This document shows positions 1 to 11,100 of a DNA stretch of 64,000 nt, one piece after another; the stretch's first letter is position 1; each line of letters starts with the position of its first letter. The stretch covers positions 5,770,501-5,834,500 of the forward strand of contig NW_027395283.1 of assembly GCF_027580225.2 (NCBI RefSeq), written 5' to 3'. The position numbers and the translations under genes are program-made. Below the pieces are notes generated by a model. That model did not search any database, was not told where the DNA came from, and was given only the letters and a program-made list of their open reading frames with translations. Source of the stretch: Misgurnus anguillicaudatus. Its lineage: Eukaryota; Chordata; Actinopteri; Cypriniformes; Cobitidae.

Positions 1-1245
1 CAATCAGCGAGGCAGGTGGCAAGGCAATTGTGGGACAAGTACTTCTGTGTGTATGGCTTCCCTGATCGGATCCACTCTGATCAGGGAGCTAACTTTGAAA
101 GTCAGTTGATTCGAGAGCTGTTGCAGGTCGCAGGAGTGAAAAAGTCCAGAACAACCGCCTACCATCCCATGGGCAATGGCCTTGTCGAGAAGTTCAATAG
201 AACCTTGGGCAACATGATCAGGGCATTGCCGCCTAGGTCCAAGGATAGGTGGTCTCAGATGCTTTATACACTGACTTTTGCGTACAACTGTACCGTGCAT
301 GAATCCACTGGGTATGCCCCATTTTACCTAATGTTTGGCAGAATTCCAAAGCTGCCTGTGGATGTCATGTTTGGTAACCTTGAGGGTGACAGTGATGTCA
401 TTGACTATGACAAGTACGTAAAGAGGTTGAGGACTGACCTGAAAGAAGCTCTAACCGTTGCTCAAGAGAACATCAGTGCCAGCCAGCAGCGGCAGGCCGA
501 ATTGTACAACCGGAAAACAAAGGGCTGTGATATTGAGTTGGGAGATCAGGTTCTCCTGGCCAACAAAGGTGAACGTGGAAAGAGAAAACTGGCAGATAGG
601 TGGGAGTCCACACCTTACAGGGTAGTTGGGTTAAACCCTCAGTGCCATATTTACCGTATACATAACACTAAAACTGGCCAGGAGAAAACTGTTCACCGCA
701 ACTTATTGCTGCAAGCTAACTTTCTTCAGTTGGAGCTGGAAGATTCTGATGTACCATCCAGTAGTAGTAGCACGTCAGTGTCTATGGGTGTAAGAACTTC
801 TTTGGCAAATGATTGTGCTCCCGAGATTGAGCCCAGTGTATCTGACCAAGTTGCCAGTTGGGTTGAAGAATGTGCTGTGCATGAGAGCCCTCAGCAGAGT
901 TTGCCCAGCAGTAGTAGTAGTAGTATTGTGTCAGTGGATACAGTTTCTGGTGTGTTGGGAGAAGTCCCTTCAGCATCAAAGGATGACTCCATAGAGAGAG
1001 ACAGTAATTCTGAAGCTCCAGAAACCGAAGGTCTGATTCATGAATCTAACAGCATTTCTTCAGAGATTATACATGATGATATTCCTGTTGGTATTGTTGA
1101 ACCAATTACAGACCATGAAGTGGTTGGAGTTAGGACCAGAGTGGGCAGGATAGTGAAACCTGTCAACAGGTTAATTGAGAATATGACCCAGTCTATCAAA
1201 ACCCTGAATCCGGCTAGTGGGGTTATAAGATCTTTGTTAAAGTAA
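1..1245 (+). CDS. Ty3/gypsy integrase, C-terminal part of pol (5' end outside window)
   Basis: The reading frame is open from the window edge to the TAA at 1243-1245; the listed Met at 16 is internal. It encodes the retroviral-type integrase core: an Asp in 'HSDQGANFES' (about residue 22), a Glu in 'GNGLVEKFNRTLGNM' (about residue 58), then the family-typical 'FAYNCTVHESTGYAPFYLMFGR' stretch. A basic C-terminal region with 'GDQVLLANKGERGKRKLADRW' follows, typical of the gypsy integrase tail, and then a Ser/Glu-rich tail of about 150 residues with poly-Ser runs at about codons 248 and 297. Integrase joins element cDNA to host DNA in the nucleus. The frame has no stops, so the copy is young or recently active. 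The poly-purine tract and 3' LTR follow at 1521. Confidence 0.9.
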   Translation, partial: QSARQVARQLWDKYFCVYGFPDRIHSDQGANFESQLIRELLQVAGVKKSRTTAYHPMGNGLVEKFNRTLGNMIRALPPRSKDRWSQMLYTLTFAYNCTVHESTGYAPFYLMFGRIPKLPVDVMFGNLEGDSDVIDYDKYVKRLRTDLKEALTVAQENISASQQRQAELYNRKTKGCDIELGDQVLLANKGERGKRKLADRWESTPYRVVGLNPQCHIYRIHNTKTGQEKTVHRNLLLQANFLQLELEDSDVPSSSSSTSVSMGVRTSLANDCAPEIEPSVSDQVASWVEECAVHESPQQSLPSSSSSSIVSVDTVSGVLGEVPSASKDDSIERDSNSEAPETEGLIHESNSISSEIIHDDIPVGIVEPITDHEVVGVRTRVGRIVKPVNRLIENMTQSIKTLNPASGVIRSLLK

Positions 1246-1520
1246 GAATGCACTTTTTTTGTTGAGAGATTTAAACTTTAATGTAAAGTGCCTTTTGAGT
1301 CAATGTTTTCAGTACACTGTTGTTCTGGATCTGAGATGAAGTTTCATCTATAAATGAATGGTGTTTAAGGCACCCTTTGCAGGTGATTGCAGTGGGCCTG
1401 ATCAACCTGCTGTTCTTACCTTCCCTGTAAGTGGGAAACATTATGTTGCACAATATTCTAAATAGCAGTTGGTCTGAGTCCAGTGTATATTATCCCTATA
1501 GTCGAAATTTGTGAAGTTCA

Positions 1521-1530
1521 GGGGGGAGGA
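1521..1530 (+). other. Polypurine tract of the gypsy element
   Basis: An uninterrupted purine run (GGGGGGAGGA) lies directly against the TGTAAC start of the LTR. In LTR retrotransposons this site primes plus-strand DNA synthesis. Confidence 0.75.
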
Positions 1531-2782
1531 TGTAACTGGTATAAAAATTACTTTGACTAGGTTTTTGTTTTGAGTTTTTTTGTTTTGAGTTTTCCTTTTA
1601 TTTATATATATTTTTGTACTAAAGTTTTTATTTTCTAAAATTATTATTTTTTGATTAATGTTATACTTTTCATATGTGTGTATTCATGCTGAAGTAATGA
1701 ACTTCACGAAATTTCGTTTGAATCATTTTTGTTTAAATATCTAAAATGTAGAGGAACTTTTCTTTGAGTACCTGTTTGGGGAGGGAGTGTCATCAGCGGG
1801 GCACTCACTACATGAGGTTGGTGGACGCATGCACGTGCGGTCCTCCCTATAAACAACACTGGTATGTTGATGTTTTTTTGCCTGAATGTGTATATTTATC
1901 ATTGGATGAATGTAATTAAAATTGTGTCAACATTCAATAGTATTAGCTGCAACAAGGATGTACTGTTTAATGTGATTTTGTGTAAGTAGTCAGTATAATT
2001 GTGGCGCTAACTAATTAGCATTGTGTGCTAATACTATAGTGTGTCAGAGTGGGAGGAGCTGCTACCCCGTTTTGACCTGATAATTTCTCCTTATCAACAG
2101 GTATGCTATATGTATTGTTTGGTTTATAAAGTAAAGTGTGTTGGATGATAGTTAATGAGTGTTTTATGTTAAGTGTTATAAAAAGGTAAGACTGTTATTT
2201 AATGTTTTATTTGGTAAACCATTTTATTTGTGCTGAGTGTGATGCACATTGTGTAGATTGCATATGACTGTGCAAATATACTAAGCACATTATCTAGTTC
2301 TGTATGTAATGTTTACATACACTGAGTTTAAGTATGTTTTGTAATTATTTTGCTCATTCAGAGTATGATGCAGTATTTGAGTATAGATTTAATGTGTATT
2401 CACATGAGTTTGTATTATAAAATGGTGCATATTTGTGATTCAAGTGTAAAATGTTTAGATGTAATGCCAACATACTACATTTTTGCACATTTTTAGCACA
2501 TTGTTTAAAATGAGCAGGGGGGATCCATATGCTATAGTTAAAGTTCTTTCTTTATTCACATTTTATTTTTTTATTGTTGATTTGAGTTTCACTACATGAG
2601 GTTGGTGGACGCATGCACGTGCGGTCCTCCCTATAAACAACACTGTGTGTCAGAGTGGGAGGAGCTGCTACCCCGTTTTGACCTGATAATTTCTCCTTAT
2701 CAACAGATTAAAATACCAGGTCTCATCATTAAGTGGTTGTGTGGTCTTTGTGGGTGAGGGTATCCGTTCCAGACATGTTACA
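1531..2782 (+). mobile_element. 3' LTR of the gypsy element, with internal intron-less duplication
   Basis: The LTR starts TGTAAC after the polypurine tract and ends GTTACA at 2782, giving the expected TG...CA ends in a 6-bp inverted repeat; length is about 1252 bp. Two blocks occur twice inside it. Block 1 is 1805-1861 and 2589-2645; block 2 is 2040-2100 and 2646-2706. In the first copy they are separated by 178 bp running GTATGT...TATAG; in the second they are fused without a gap. The 5' LTR and most of pol lie outside the window, so LTR-LTR divergence cannot be read. Confidence 0.75.
1862..2039 (+). other. Putative intron inside the LTR leader
   Basis: The 178-bp segment begins GTATGT and ends TATAG, with a CTAAC branch-point-like motif about 30 bases from its 3' end. 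It is precisely absent from the second copy of the flanking blocks at 2645/2646. Block 2 is itself followed by a second donor-like GTATGC at 2101, which is replaced by unrelated sequence after 2706 in the other copy, as if a second splice had occurred there. Confidence 0.65.
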
Positions 2783-3487
2783 CATACATACATACTTCTC
2801 TTACATAGGCACATTTTCTTCAGACATACACACATTCTATAGATGTATGTGAAAGGAGAATGTGAGTGTGTGCGATTAAAAATGCATGTATGTAAAAGGA
2901 GAATGCATGTATGTGAGAGGAAAAAAATATTTGTATGTGATAGGAGAATGAATGTGTGTGAGAGTGCCAGAATGAAATTTGTCTTGTAAGGCCCTTCATA
3001 CGGACAGCTTGAGAGCGTGCGCCGGTCGAGCACCCAGAGCGAAGCTTACACGAGAAGTAGAAAAAGAAAAAACAAATACATCTAGCCTATTTGACTCATT
3101 ATAAACTGCAAGAAAACAAAATACATGTTGGGATGATCTTCATCTGCCTTTTCTCTGTTCAGTGAGCGACAGGAAGAAACAGTGACTTTCATTTACAGAC
3201 TCATCTGATGTGCTAATAGTGTTTCCAAAAACCTGCCGCTAAATGTTTAGATATAGATAAGAACATGAATATACTTCTGTAAAAATATTCACATCATTTG
3301 TTATTCAGACGGAGGTGCTGCGTGTGCTGCATTAAATAAATACAGTAATACTGCCAAAATCACTGTGTATAATGATGATGATTAGACGATATGTCAGTTA
3401 CAGTTACATATCGATATGCTGGTTAACATATTAATTATATATGTCGATTCTGAATCGCTTCATGAGGGTCCAAACGATTCCCACCTC
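2783..3487. other. Intergenic, with a degenerate short-period repeat
   Basis: About 2783-2970 is built from imperfect copies of a 'GTATGTGAAAGGAGAATG'-like unit. The rest is AT-rich sequence with no exon, RNA gene or terminal repeat that I can recognise; 3410-3490 resembles the worn end of a hAT-type element. Confidence 0.4.
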
Positions 3488-3887
3488 TAATGAACACAAA
3501 CACTTGAGGAAATAAGATCATGTGTTCAACCTGACAGACTCCAGTCAATGTCTTTGAATATGATTTAATCACGACTGAATCCTCCTCATCAGAAAGAATA
3601 TAAGAGTTTATATAGGATAGATAAAGAACAAAGACACATTATTTATCTCTAATATGATTTATTCTTCATATCTGCAATTCAGAAACTCCTCTCTGTTATC
3701 ATGCAGACAAAACCAAATTTAACTTTCTTGATGACCTCAGCTTTAACAAGTCATGGAGTTTAAATTGAAATCATTAATACCACACGTACTTCATCTATTT
3801 CAACACATTTTGTTGTCAAAAGCATACAGTACAAATGTTCAAACCTGTAAGAAAAAGACATGTTAGTTATAATTAGTTATACCACGG

Positions 3888-4153
3888 GTCTGTTGAATGC
3901 TGCATTCTGATTGGCTGAGAAAAGTTCTATGGGTGTTGATTATTTTTCTGTAAACTGCATACCTAAGTTTCAAATGTCTTGAAAATAGTCACCAGAGCAA
4001 TGTTTGTGGTAACCGTGGTATAAGCGGAATAATTGACTCCGGTCCTTTGAATTATTTGAAAATAATGCACACCTGCGCTTCGCGTCGTGCCGCATTGCCA
4101 CCTTGGTGTGCATTATTTTCTTATAATTCAATGGCCCGTCGTCAATTATTCCT
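3888..4153. mobile_element. Palindromic MITE, copy 1
   Basis: Two inverted arms, about 4027-4071 and 4107-4151, start and end with GGAATAATTGAC / GTCAATTATTCC and enclose a short GC-richer centre. A second, more diverged copy with the same arms is at 52115-52255. It lies in the intron upstream of the LRR exon. Superfamily cannot be assigned by eye. Confidence 0.55.
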
Positions 4154-4694
4154 TACTTATGATTCATTTCAATTTCCTTCACAACATGCAACAAAACTCC
4201 TCTTAAAATGTCAGAAAATGTAGTTTGGTGTTTCTTTTGATGAAATCTTTGCTGATATTATTGTGTATGAAGAGTTTTTCTCATCGTCGTGTTGTTTTTA
4301 TAAAGATGATTAAAAACATTGATCCATCATTGACACTGACACACACATTAATAATGTTTTTATAGTTTGAGTGAAATTGATCTTTAAACACTGTAACATC
4401 TTTAAATGTAAGATCAGAGTTATGTTATGTCCAGCTGATATTCCATCAAATACCTGATGAGAATTACAAGTGTGAGTCATGAACTCAATACAGATTTATG
4501 AAGAAATGTTCATGTGGTTTAGGACATCTAACACTAATAGTCAGCTGTGTGATGCATTTATTTGACATTTAAACACACAGTGTCTCAGTTACTGAGGGAT
4601 TGAAAGAGGAACATTACATGAAGAGATGGAGGTTACAGATTTGTGGACAAACTTTGTAGTTTTGCATAATTCACATAGTCTCTGTTCTCTACAG

Positions 4695-4868
4695 GTTGAG
4701 TTGGTGTGATATTACAGATGAAGGTTGTGTTGCTCTGACTTCAGCTCTGAGATCAAACCCATCACACCTGAGAGATCTGGATCTGTCTCATAATAATCTC
4801 ACAGATTCAGGAGTGAAGCTGATCTCTGATCTAAAAGATGATCCACATTATAAACTACAGACAGTATG
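4695..4868 (+). CDS. NLR leucine-rich-repeat exon (fish NLRC3-like), copy 1
   Basis: A 174-bp exon lies between CTCTACAG and a GTGAGT donor. Entered with one base completing the previous codon, it reads LSWCDITDEGC, then ALRSNPSHLRDLDLSHNNL and TDSGVKLISDL. This is the ribonuclease-inhibitor-type LRR module that fish NLR genes repeat exon by exon; such proteins are cytosolic innate sensors with an LRR ligand-binding or regulatory region. Exon length and phase match the copy at 32296-32469 and the 3' phase of the NACHT exon at 61864. Upstream exons are missing here: the gypsy LTR and MITEs lie to the left. This is therefore the tail of a gene reaching out of the window or of a broken one. Confidence 0.75.
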
Positions 4869-5825
4869 GTGAGTAGAGCTCATTTAAATAAATGTTTAAA
4901 ATAAACTCATACAGTGTCATTTAAATCCTAGAATATAAATATTAGAAATAAATGTAAATTGATCTGCTGCTGTTATAGGCTGTGTATCCTTTAAACCCAA
5001 CAAACAAAAAATATGAAGTGTACATGAACAACACTTGATGCTTTGTCAGATCAACACAATAAGAATTCAATCCAATGTCTGAGTCTGTTTACTAACTGTG
5101 ATGTTGAGTTTGTTCACTCCAGGATTTAATACTGTGATCTTACTCTTCTTACACTTTATATATGATGTTTGTTAATGTGGTTTGTTTGATAGGCCGACAC
5201 CTCTATTGTTATGCACACTTGACTAGATGTTCATCTTAAACTCTTTTTATAACAACTTGGTTTTTATTTCATGTTTTAAGCATTATTTATTAAATCATCA
5301 GAATACAGACAGAAATAACAACACAAACACAATATATACACAACAGATAAACACAAAGTACAGATGATAAATGATAGAGATGAAGATTAGAAAAAAGAAG
5401 AGAAAGTCAACTCTTAAAATCTGATGGACACTTCACACAACTCTCTGTCGAGCTTTGACATTGATGCTGTTTCTCTTTATTTACACGACTGTCAACCTCC
5501 AGGACTTTTAAAATAAAGCATCACCTTCATTTTCTTACTGTTTGTGTGTGAACTCATAAAACTGTCAGTGTGTCATTATATTATACTACATACATATCAA
5601 TACATTCATCTCTTACATTGACATCAAATATTCAGAGGAAATAGATGAAATGTGTTTTTGTATTGTTGTAGCTCATGTGTATGTGATAAACAGATTGTTG
5701 ACATGTTTATTATGTTGAAGATTTCATTTCTATCACTGACTGACAGCACTAATAGTTTGTTTTTCTGTCTCTTCATCTGACACTGATGATGATCTCATAT
5801 CTGATTGTCTTTCATTTTTATTCAG
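4869..5825 (+). other. Intron between LRR and tail exon of NLR gene 1
   Basis: AT-rich, no open exon with splice sites and no clear mobile element. The 5290-5420 stretch is A-rich low complexity. Confidence 0.4.
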
Positions 5826-5862
5826 GACTTATCCACAGATCCCAAAATGGATGTCTGTCTGA
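5826..5862 (+). CDS. Likely terminal exon of the first NLR gene
   Basis: After a T-rich tract ending TTCAG, the sequence continues the phase left by the LRR exon (TG|G) and reads WTYPQIPKWMSV then TGA at 5860-5862. Only 12 codons are involved, so the main support is phase agreement plus a good acceptor. No further LRR exon is visible in the 957-bp intron. The 3'UTR probably runs to the AATAAA at about 6323. Confidence 0.4.
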
Positions 5863-6837
5863 TCTTCAGTATGATCTGCTGGTGAATAAGAAGACACAAT
5901 AGTGATATCACTTCCTCTTAACCGTATGAGTTGATTATTCAGTACAGGATCTGATATGTGACTTTATCTAAATCTGACTTTGAAGTGTTGGAGGTAAATC
6001 TTCATCCTAACTCAGCTTCTGTCTACACATTTCCTATAAGAGCGATTTATCAGTCAGTGTAAGAGGAGCAAGAAATCTCATAGGATCATAAACTGAAGTA
6101 AATACTGACAAGATTCTTCTTCTTCTACACTGTTGGGGTTTTTAACTTCATCTTAAACTGAAATGTGTTCAAGTTCAGCACAACATTGAAGAGTCGCAGC
6201 TCATTTATCTCTAAATCCAAATATTGGACGTCTTTGCTTTTGTGTTCTTCAGGATCTGACTGCAGGACTTTTTGATGATTATGTGATCAATTACAAAAAA
6301 GTTGAGACACTGAATGAAATGTAAATAAAATCACAATGCAATCATTTTTAAATCTTATTAACAAAGAAAACAAATCAAATGTTTAATCTGATATTACTGA
6401 TATTAATTGTGCAGACATCAGTTGTATGTCAGTCCTACTGATGACCGTAAAGATGAAATGAGCGTAATTTACAGTTTCAATAGAGTGACATAAAGTTTTA
6501 TAAAATGATAAACTTGACATTTCAGCTTTGATCTATCGCTGTTGATTATCTGTCAGACGCTTTCTGAACGACAGAGTCAAACTGCGCCATCTAGTGGACA
6601 AACACAAACTTTATAATAAATTTACAATAAAACACAACACATTCTATGTAATTCAAAATAAATGTAAAAACAAAACTCATAGGTAGTGAACAGTGAATAA
6701 GCGAAAACTAAACACAAATAGATGATGAACCTGAACAAAGAAGAAATCCTGCCAGAGAGAGGAAAAGTTCAGATTATTTAAGTGATTATGTTTGTAGTTT
6801 TCAAGGTGATGTAGCTGACATTGATTATTGATGACAG
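5863..6837 (+). other. 3'UTR and flank of NLR gene 1
   Basis: Non-coding; AATAAA at about 6323-6328 is a plausible polyadenylation signal. Nothing else is recognised before the LINE fragment starts. Confidence 0.35.
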
Positions 6838-8083
6838 ATTGATAAGTATATAAAATCAAAAAACTTACTTTATGAGTTTCAGTCGGGTTTTCGGAAATCA
6901 CATTCTACAGATACCTGTTTACTATTTCTAACTGACTATATAAAAAAGGAGGTAGATAATGGAAATCTTTGTGGGATGGTTATGTTAGATCTGCAAAAAG
7001 CCTTTGATACAGTTGACCATGGTGTCTTAATGTATAAATTGAAAGCTATGGGTTTTAGTGGACAAGCATTGAAATGGGTGTGCTCTTATTTGGAGAATAG
7101 AACGCAAGTTATGGATATTGGAGGCAAAATGTCTCAACCAACAGGCATGGATTGTGGGGTACCTCAGGGAAGCATTTTGGGTCCACTCTTCTTTTTGTTA
7201 TATATAAATGACCTAAAGTCTGCATGTTCATGTAACCTTTTTTTGTATGCAGATGATTCTGCTTTAGTTGTCTCTCATAAAGATAAAAATATGATTGAAA
7301 ACATACTCAGCGCAGAACTTCTAAATGTTAGTATATGGATGGCGGATAACAGATTATCCCTTCATTTAGGGAAAACGGAATCCATATTATTTGGAACAAA
7401 GATAAAGTTAAAGAAAGCCTTAAGTTTTGAGGTTCGTGTTGGAGAAACAGTAATTACTGCCAAAGAATCAACCAGTTACCTTGGATGTATGTTAGATTGC
7501 CACGTGTCTGGGGTAGGTCAGGCTTTAAAGGTTATCACCAAAGTAAACCAGAGAGCCCGCTATATGGCCAGAATATCAAAGTTTTTGGACGAAAGAACTA
7601 AGATAATTCTGGCAGGAGCGTTAATACAGCCTTATTTTGATTATGCGTGTGGCTCATGGTACAATGGTGTCACAAGCAACCTAAAACATAGGCTTCAGAC
7701 ATCTCAAAATAAATTAATAAGGCTTATTTTAGACCTCCCTATAAGAACTCACCTGGAAACATGCCACTTTGAAAGGGTGGGATGGTTGAGAGTTGAGGAT
7801 CGAGTACATCAGTTGCAGCTGGGTATGATACATAAAATTGTTTATGGGGATGTTCCCAAATTTTAGAAATTATTTTAATAAAGTAAATGAAGTTCACAGG
7901 TATTCCACAAGGGGTAATGCAACAGATTTTATACCACCAAGAGTCAAGACCAATCTGGGCAAACAGTCTTTTCTTTATGTTGGAGCTACCCTTTGGAACG
8001 GGTTACCTAGTACACTTAAGACAGTTAGAAGCACAGGCAGTTTTAAACAGGGTTTGAAGGTATGGCTTAGGTGCCAAACATAG
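6838..8083 (+). pseudogene. 5'-truncated LINE reverse transcriptase with frameshift
   Basis: The frame is open from about 6838, upstream of the Met at 6976. It carries non-LTR reverse transcriptase motifs in order: FQSGFRKSHSTDT, DLQKAFDTVDHGVL, GVPQGSILGPLFFLLYINDL and the catalytic YADD box at about 7246-7257. It hits a stop at 7866 and continues in another frame to 8083 (…TRGNATDFIPPRV, LWNGLPSTLK), the usual C-terminal tail of CR1/L2/Rex-type LINEs, so one frameshift lies near 7860. Endonuclease and 5' reverse-transcriptase blocks are absent, as expected of 5' truncation during target-primed insertion. The minus-strand LINE begins about 50 bp downstream. Confidence 0.85.
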
Positions 8084-8138
8084 GTTTTATGCTTTTATTG
8101 TTTTTGTGGTATAATATTAATAGTTGTGTTAATGTATG

Positions 8139-11100
8139 ATGAAATGATTAATAGATTTTATTTGTAAAGCACTTTACATTTATGGCAAATCTCAAAGTGC
8201 TACAGTAAATGTCATAAAAATATCATAAAAAACAGGTAAAAACATCAAAAAAACACTCCCAAATATTTTGTACAGTTTAAAAAGGTTAATTAAAATTCAT
8301 AGGTTCTGCTGAACAGAAATGTTTTTAGTCCTTTTTTAAAAGTCTCAGTATGTTGAGATACCCTCAGATGGTCGGGGAGGGCGTTCCAGACCCGAGGAGC
8401 TGCAGAACAGAAAGCCCGATCACCCATGGTGCTGAGCTTGGTCTTGGGAGGGAGGAGGCGGTTTGAGTTTGTTGAACGGAGGGATCGGGTTGTGGTTTGT
8501 ATGGTGACTAATTCTTTCAGATATGAGGGAGCATTTCCATAAATGCACTGGTGAGTGAGAAGCGCGACCTTGTATTCAATCCTGGCGTGAATGGGGAGCC
8601 AGTGAAGTGAATGAAGAATGGGTGTGATGTGATCATATTTTCGCACTCTCATCAGGATCCTTGCAGCGCTATTTTGGACATATTGCAGTCTCTGCAGGTT
8701 TTTATTAGAGATCCCGATGAGAAGTGCATTACAGTAATCCAGTCTGGAGGAGATAAAGGCATGGACCAGCTTTTCAGCATCTGCTAATGTGAGTGTGGAA
8801 CAGAGTTTTGCAATATTTCTGAGATGGTAGAAGGAAATCTTGCAGAGGTTTTTGATGTGGGCTTCGAAGGTGAGTTGTGGGTCAAATCTTACACCAAGAT
8901 TTGTGACAGTTGTGGAGAGGGGAATGACATGACCAGAGATGGTTATACCGGTTATGGAGGAGGACTGGGTCTGGTGTGAGGTGCCAACAAGAATTGCCTC
9001 AGTTTTAGAACTATTTAACTGGAGGAAGTTGAGGTTCATCCACGCTTTTATCTCCTCCAGACAGGCAGTAAGTGCAGAAGACGGAGATGGTAGAGATGAA
9101 GCTGCAGAGTTGTGTGTTCCTGATTTCATGTACAATTGTGTGTCATCGGCATAGCAGTGAAATGAGACTCCATAGCGGCTGATGATATGGCCGAGGGGGA
9201 GGATGTAAGTGATGAAAAGTAAGGGGCCAAGGACTGACCCCTGAGGGACCCCGCAGGTGACTATGTGTTGTCGGGACCTTGTACTTCCAAGTGAAATGTA
9301 CTCTGTTCTGCCAGTGAGGTACGATTTAAACCAGTTTAGAGCAGTGTCAGTGAGTCCAATGGTTTGGTGTAACCGGTTTAGAAGTATTCCATGGTCAACA
9401 GTGTCAAAAGCCGCAGACAGATCGAGGAGTACAAGAAGGGAAGGCGAACCAGTATCAGCTGCCATTCGTAGGTCATTTGTGACTCTCAACAAGGCTGTTT
9501 CCGTGCTATGAGCAGAACGGAAGCCAGACTGGAATTTTTCGAAAAGGTTGTTGTGTTTCAGATGTTCCTGGAGGTGGATGGCAACAACTTTTTCCAGAAC
9601 TTTGGAGAGAAATGGGAGATTTGAGATGGGTCTGTAATTTGCAAAAACATCTGGATCAAGGGTGGGTTTTTTGAGAAGTGGTCTGATTATGGCAGTTTTA
9701 AGGGCAGATGGAACATTACCAGACTGAAGAGAGTGGTTTATTATATTGGTAATCAAAGGGCTTATTGCAGAGAGGTTTGCTTTTACTAGAGCTGTAGGAA
9801 AGGGATCGAGGGCACAGGTGGTGGGATTCGACCTTTTTATTAACATCTCAACCTCTTGTTGTGATATTTCTGGGAAATGATGGAGTGGCTCAGATATTGC
9901 AAGCTGTGGGTGGATAGTCAGGGTAGTGTGCCCAGGAAAAGTAGAATAAATTGAGTCTATTTTTGTTTTGAAAAAGTCCAGAAAATTATTACAGTGCTCT
10001 TCTGTAGTTTCTGTGATTGATGAAGTTTGTGGTTTGAGAAGATGATTTATGGTGGAGAACAGTTTTTTGGAGTTTCCAGGATTGTTTCTGATAATGTTTG
10101 AGTAGAACTGTGATCGCGCCTCTGTGAGTGCCTTTGAGTAGCCTTTCTGGTGTTCCCGAAAGGCGAGCTTGTGTACAGTGAGACCTGTGGCTTTGTATCT
10201 CCTCTCAATAGCACGCCCAGCTGTCTTCATTTTACGCAGCTCACCAGTGAACCAGGGTGCTGATCGGGAGAAAGTGACAATTTTGGTTTTGACTGGGGCA
10301 TGAAAGTCCAAAATACCTCTGAGTGTGTTATTATAGTAGTCCAATGAATCCATAGCTGATAAACTGTGTACAGAAAGATAATGCTGAAGGTCGGATGCCA
10401 AAATGTCCGGGTTGATGTTATTCAGGTTTCTGAAACAGATTTGGCGTTTGGGCTTGATGAGGACCGTTGGTAAGGACATCTTCATGGAGATTGCCTTGTG
10501 GTCAGAGACGCCCAGGTCATACACCAGGAGATCGCTAAGATGAGCAGAGTTTGTGATGACTAGGTCGAGAGTGTGGCCCCTGTTATGGGTGGGAGCATCG
10601 ACAAGTTGTGTCAGATTAAAACAGTCAAGTAATTGAAGAAATTCTGTTGCAGAGCAACAGGTGGAGGAGTTTACATGAATATTCATATCTCCAAGTAGGA
10701 TGACATTGTCACACTGTGTGCAGATGGTTGAGAGGAGATTCGATATCTCTGGGATGAAAGCTGAGTTTGGTTTGGGTGGCCGATAGATAAGAAGTATTGT
10801 CGTGGAGAGAGGGTGCTTACATTTAAATGCAAGGCATTCAAATGAAGAGTGCTCAGGCAGGGTTATAGGGGACAACATCAGGTCACTTCGGTGGATGACA
10901 GCCAGACCACCGCCACGCCCTGTGCTGCGGGCTTTCTGTAAATAACAGTAGCCAGGAGGACAGGTCTCATTTAAAGAAAAATAAACATCTGGTTGATGCC
11001 AGGTTTCTGTAAGGCACATCATATCCAAACACTCATCCATAATATGGTCATGTATAAGGCAAGATTTATTTGTGATGGATTGTGCATTAAAAAGTCCAAT

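Noticed and set aside
2668..3033. 121-codon minus-strand frame after the LTR
   Set aside because: Repetitive Ser/His/Thr wording comes from the short-period repeat at 2783-2970.
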